16,458 nt of DNA from JBQTII01 sp052388275 (lineage in GTDB: Bacteria; Actinomycetota; Actinomycetes; Sporichthyales; Sporichthyaceae), in NCBI GenBank assembly GCA_052388275.1, contig JBQTII010000016.1:1-16458 (forward strand). The letters run 5' to 3'. The translations under genes and the position numbers were made by a program. This document shows, in pieces, positions 13,930 through 16,458 of the stretch. Each line of letters begins with the position of its first letter. The stretch's first letter is position 1. A model generated the notes under the pieces. That model was not told where the DNA came from. It ran no database searches and saw nothing but the letters and a program-made list of their open reading frames with translations.

Positions 13930-15651
13930 TCATGAGCGAGGGCCCAGATCATCACCGAATTCGGAGTCGGACGTGGGCGCCGGCGAATGCAAGGTCTGCA
14001 GGAGGAAGGCGGGCACCCCGAGCTGACTCGCGTGGAACAGCTCGGCCAGCTGTTGCTGTGCCGCGGCGACGGCCCCCGGGCCGGACAGGAACAACTCGGG
14101 AGGCAGCAACTCGGTGGGCAGCAGCGCCACCCCGGATCCGGTGAGGACCTCCAGCAGCCCTGGCTCGGGGCCGCGTTCGCAGGTGATGTCAGTACCGGAA
14201 CCGCTGCGCCTGGTGGGCAGGATCCCCTCGAGGAGATACGTCGCCACGACCTCGTCCACGCAGGGGTTGCCCGCGAACGCCGAGCCCGCATGCTCGAGCC
14301 CGTCGCGTTCGGTAATCAGGATCGAGCGCCCGAAAACGGCGCGGGCGGCCAATGCCTCGGTGAGGGTGGTGGGAGCGTCCAGGCTGCCGTTCACGAAGAG
14401 CATCGGCGCGGCGGCTGCGGCCCCGACCGGGGTGGGCAGACCCGGCACCGGCCATTGCAGGCACGGCGCGGTGACCTCCCAGAAGAACAGCCAGGCGGTC
14501 AACGGCGCACTCGTCGCGGTGCGGAACGTGTCCGCGCGGGCCTTGGCGTACGCACGCTCCCAGTCCCCGTCCGAGCACGTGACGGCGAGACTGTCACCGG
14601 CGAACTCGGCGCTCTCCGCCGGCGGCCCGCTGAATACACCGGCGAAGGGGGCCGTGTTCGCGGAGTTCCAGGCCGCCCAGCCGGCCGCGATCAGGGGCCA
14701 GATCTGCTCGGTCCGGGCCGTGATGGAGAACAGCTGTGTCCACTCCGCCGGACCCACTCCGTCGATGGCATCCCGGCGCAGCCGCGTGAGTTCGGCGTCG
14801 TAGCGCGCACGGACCGCGACGGTGTCGGCGCCCAGCTGGTAGATCGCGTCGAAGCCGGCAGCCCAGCGGAAGAACCGCGTCATGTTGATCTCGAACGCGC
14901 GCGCGGTCGCCGGCCGGCCCAGGTCGCCGCGGTAGCCGACGCCGTCCGGGCCTACGGTGCCGCTGAGCACAAAACGACCCACCCGGCCCGGGAACAGCGA
15001 GGCGTACATCTGCCCGAGGTAGGTGCCGTAGGAGAAGCCCAGGTAGTTCAGCTTCGGCGCCCCGAGGGCGGCGCGGATCAGATCCAGATCGCGCGCCACG
15101 TCGGCGGTACGCAGGTGCGCCATCGCGGCGCGGGTCTTGCTGCGGCAGGTCCTGGCCAGGCCCGCCGCAGTCGCGCGGCGCTCACGCTCGGTGCCCAGGA
15201 TCCGGTTCCGGTCCGGCGGGACGTAGTCCGGAGCGGGCGTGTGAAAAAGCGCCGGATCGCAGGCGATGGCCGGCTCGCTCGCCTCGACCCCGCGCGGGTC
15301 GAACCCGATCAGGTCGTAGCGGGCGGGTACCGGGGCCGGCAGCACGTCAACCAGTCCCAAAGGGAGCGTGCGGCCCCCGATCCCCGGTCCACCGGGGTTG
15401 AGCAACATCGGGCCCAGGTAGTCGGCCTTTGCTCCGGTGGCGGGGATCCGACTGAGCGCCAGGTCGATCGTGGTGCCCTTCGGGCGGGTGTGATCGAGGG
15501 GGACGGTGAACGTCGCACACTCCAGACCGGTGCCGGCGAGTTCGCCGGTGCAGTCCTCCCACGTTATTCGCGCTGCTGCGCCCGACGGGTCACTGAGGGC
15601 CAGGATCAGGGCAGCGGTCATTCCGGCGGCGGTCGTCAGGGCACCGCGCAC
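13930..15651 (-). CDS. exported TAP-like serine peptidase, paralog 4 (C-terminally extended)
   Basis: This is a 573-aa secreted TAP-like hydrolase. GTG 15651 lies 5 nt after the stop of the short ORF downstream of korB, with GAGG in between. An internal ATG ten codons later is an alternative start. The hydrophobic signal segment ends near SGAAA (residues 23-27). Motifs: oxyanion LNPGGPGIGG (84-93), nucleophile Ser207 (GFSYGTYLG), Asp425 (NGSLDAPTT), His454 (GLEHAGS), and eight cysteines at 34, 45, 131, 169, 359, 397, 464 and 491. The usual RGVG(D/A)S reads RGVEAS here. About 80 residues follow the last cysteine, hydrophobic and Leu/Pro-rich and then acidic, unlike paralogs 1 and 2. It is probably the last gene of a korA-korB-ORF-peptidase transcript. 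A 113-bp gap follows, in which I find no strong terminator. Substrate unknown. Confidence 0.88.
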   Translation of the reverse strand: MRGALTTAAGMTAALILALSDPSGAAARITWEDCTGELAGTGLECATFTVPLDHTRPKGTTIDLALSRIPATGAKADYLGPMLLNPGGPGIGGRTLPLGLVDVLPAPVPARYDLIGFDPRGVEASEPAIACDPALFHTPAPDYVPPDRNRILGTERERRATAAGLARTCRSKTRAAMAHLRTADVARDLDLIRAALGAPKLNYLGFSYGTYLGQMYASLFPGRVGRFVLSGTVGPDGVGYRGDLGRPATARAFEINMTRFFRWAAGFDAIYQLGADTVAVRARYDAELTRLRRDAIDGVGPAEWTQLFSITARTEQIWPLIAAGWAAWNSANTAPFAGVFSGPPAESAEFAGDSLAVTCSDGDWERAYAKARADTFRTATSAPLTAWLFFWEVTAPCLQWPVPGLPTPVGAAAAAPMLFVNGSLDAPTTLTEALAARAVFGRSILITERDGLEHAGSAFAGNPCVDEVVATYLLEGILPTRRSGSGTDITCERGPEPGLLEVLTGSGVALLPTELLPPELFLSGPGAVAAAQQQLAELFHASQLGVPAFLLQTLHSPAPTSDSEFGDDLGPRS

Positions 15652-15656
15652 CCTCG

Positions 15657-15791
15657 TCAGGTCCTGTCGCGAATAAGGTCGATCACCTGGTCGAGCTTGG
15701 TGTCGAGGCCGTCGAACCGGATGGAGTGCTCAGCCTGGGTGGCCGCGATGGTCGAGGCGATCTCGTAGATCGCGTGGATGTCGTTGTTCAT
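15657..15791 (-). CDS. 44-aa protein coupled to korB, function unknown
   Basis: ATG 15791 overlaps the korB stop (ATGA at 15791-15788) and TGA 15659-15657 ends just 5 nt before the peptidase start, so it fills the space between its neighbours exactly. The product begins MNNDIHAIYEIASTIAATQ and ends FDGLDTKLDQVIDLIRDRT. It looks wholly helical with hydrophobic residues at heptad-like spacing (Ile, Leu, Leu, Val, Ile, Leu), so a small coiled coil or subunit-binding helix is possible. There is no signal, TM or metal motif. The coupling suggests roughly equimolar synthesis with KorB, perhaps as an accessory of that enzyme. I do not recognise the family; the function is unassigned. Confidence 0.7.
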   Translation of the reverse strand: MNNDIHAIYEIASTIAATQAEHSIRFDGLDTKLDQVIDLIRDRT

Positions 15792-16458
15792 TTGCCGACG
15801 GTCCAGGTGTCGGTGCCGCGCAGCAGGCGTTGCAGGTCACCCTTGTTGGCGGCCGCCTGGCGCAGCTGTGCGGTCATCTGCCCGTCGTAGGTCGGGCGGT
15901 CCACGTCGCGAAAGACCCCGATGGGGGTCTTGTCCAACGTCAGGTCCGGCAGCCGGGAGAGTGCGAAGGCCACGCCGGGGTCCGCCGCGTTGGCATCGTG
16001 GATCAACACCTCGGCCTCGTTCGCCGCGGTGACGTCGACAACCTCGATCGTGCCGCCCAGTCCGCGGACGACACCGCGTTCACCCAGCCCTGTCTCGGTG
16101 GGTGCGCCGAAGCGGATCGGCGCCCCGTGCTCCAGGCGGATCAGATGGCGCACCGAGCTGTCGGAATCCTTGAGGGCCTCGAAGGCGCCGTCGTTGAAGA
16201 TGTTGCAGTTCTGGTAGATCTCCACCAGTGCGGTGCCCGAGTGCTCGGCCGCCGCCCGCAGCACCGAGGTGAGGTGCTTGCGGTCGGAGTCGATGGTGCG
16301 GGCGACGAAAGGGGCCTCCGCACCAAGGGCTAGCGAAACCGGGTTGAACGGTGCGTCCAGCGACCCCAGCGGGGTGGACTTGGTGATCTTGCCGACCTCG
16401 GAGGTCGGCGAGTACTGACCCTTCGTCAGACCATAGATCCGGTTGTTGAACAGCAGGA
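15788..16458 (-). CDS. korB: 2-oxoglutarate:ferredoxin oxidoreductase, beta subunit (5' part outside window)
   Basis: These are the C-terminal 222 or so residues of the TPP-binding beta subunit of a 2-oxoacid:ferredoxin oxidoreductase. Such enzymes convert 2-oxoglutarate and CoA to succinyl-CoA, CO2 and reduced ferredoxin. The visible part begins in FNNRIYGLTKGQYSPTSE, the conserved strand after the TPP site, then APFVARTIDSDRKHL and the very typical ALVEIYQNCNIFNDGAFEAL. The C-terminal region (LARLE-like cap, TLDKTPIGVFRDVDRPTYDGQM) matches the actinobacterial KorB tail. The N-terminal Fe-S and TPP motifs and the start lie upstream, beyond base 16458, where korA is expected. It ends in TGA overlapping the ATG of the 44-aa ORF. 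A general OforB label is the alternative; 2-oxoglutarate specificity is by resemblance. Confidence 0.92.
   Translation of the reverse strand, partial: LLFNNRIYGLTKGQYSPTSEVGKITKSTPLGSLDAPFNPVSLALGAEAPFVARTIDSDRKHLTSVLRAAAEHSGTALVEIYQNCNIFNDGAFEALKDSDSSVRHLIRLEHGAPIRFGAPTETGLGERGVVRGLGGTIEVVDVTAANEAEVLIHDANAADPGVAFALSRLPDLTLDKTPIGVFRDVDRPTYDGQMTAQLRQAAANKGDLQRLLRGTDTWTVGK

Noticed and set aside
6431..15651. A secondary-metabolite or defence gene cluster
   Set aside because: There is no synthase, carrier protein, nuclease, toxin-antitoxin pair or regulator. The genes are peptidases, a transporter and a PLP lyase.
7548..15768. Long + strand open frames opposite the lyase and peptidase genes (381 to 596 codons)
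   Set aside because: The - strand frames encode clear enzymes with catalytic motifs. The + strand translations are low-complexity Gly/Arg/Val/Gln shadows without starts or ribosome sites that make sense.
1..16458. tRNA genes, rRNA, CRISPR arrays, riboswitches
   Set aside because: No cloverleaf-like sequence, regularly spaced repeats or known riboswitch core was seen on either strand by eye, although short gaps were the only places they could fit.

Overview
This is a chromosomal window from a high-GC actinomycete (Actinomycetota). The evidence is strong G/C bias at third codon positions, frequent GTG starts, actinobacterial-type NuoL/M/N proteins, and a KorB next to exported tripeptidyl-aminopeptidase-like proteins. 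I cannot name the genus. A Frankiales/Sporichthyales/Geodermatophilales-type organism would fit, but this is only an impression.

Left part (1-6269, + strand): the 3' end of the respiratory complex I (nuo) operon. It holds the likely last codons of nuoK, then nuoL, nuoM and nuoN, followed closely by a long-chain polyprenyl diphosphate synthase. NuoL/M/N are the three antiporter-like proton-pumping subunits. The synthase probably makes the isoprenoid tail of menaquinone, the quinone that complex I reduces. Two GC-rich hairpins sit between nuoK and nuoL, and the second abuts the nuoL ribosome binding site.

Middle junction (6267-6433): a 163-bp MITE-like element with 17-bp imperfect terminal inverted repeats, flanked by TA on both sides. 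It lies exactly between the stop codons of two convergent genes. Removing it in silico leaves two overlapping convergent stop codons, so the insertion disrupted neither gene.

Right part (6431-16458, all - strand; transcription order is right to left): the 3' part of korB (2-oxoglutarate:ferredoxin oxidoreductase beta subunit), a 44-codon ORF coupled to korB by an ATGA overlap, an exported TAP-like serine peptidase, a RarD/EamA transporter, three more exported TAP-like peptidases, and a MalY/PatB-type C-S lyase. The four peptidases (about 540-576 aa) are paralogs. Each has an intact Ser/Asp/His triad with an Asp-to-His distance of 29 residues, and each has exactly eight cysteines at matching places, suggesting four disulfides in a secreted enzyme. 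They may act in extracytoplasmic peptide trimming or nutrient scavenging. The C-S lyase downstream could process released sulfur amino acids or conjugates, but that link is inference.

I see no tRNA, rRNA, CRISPR array, prophage or transposase gene. There is no obvious new defence or biosynthetic system. The points most worth a second look are the MITE junction, the expanded peptidase cluster, the short ORF coupled to korB, and an exact TTATCCACA DnaA-type box inside an inverted repeat at 11012-11061.
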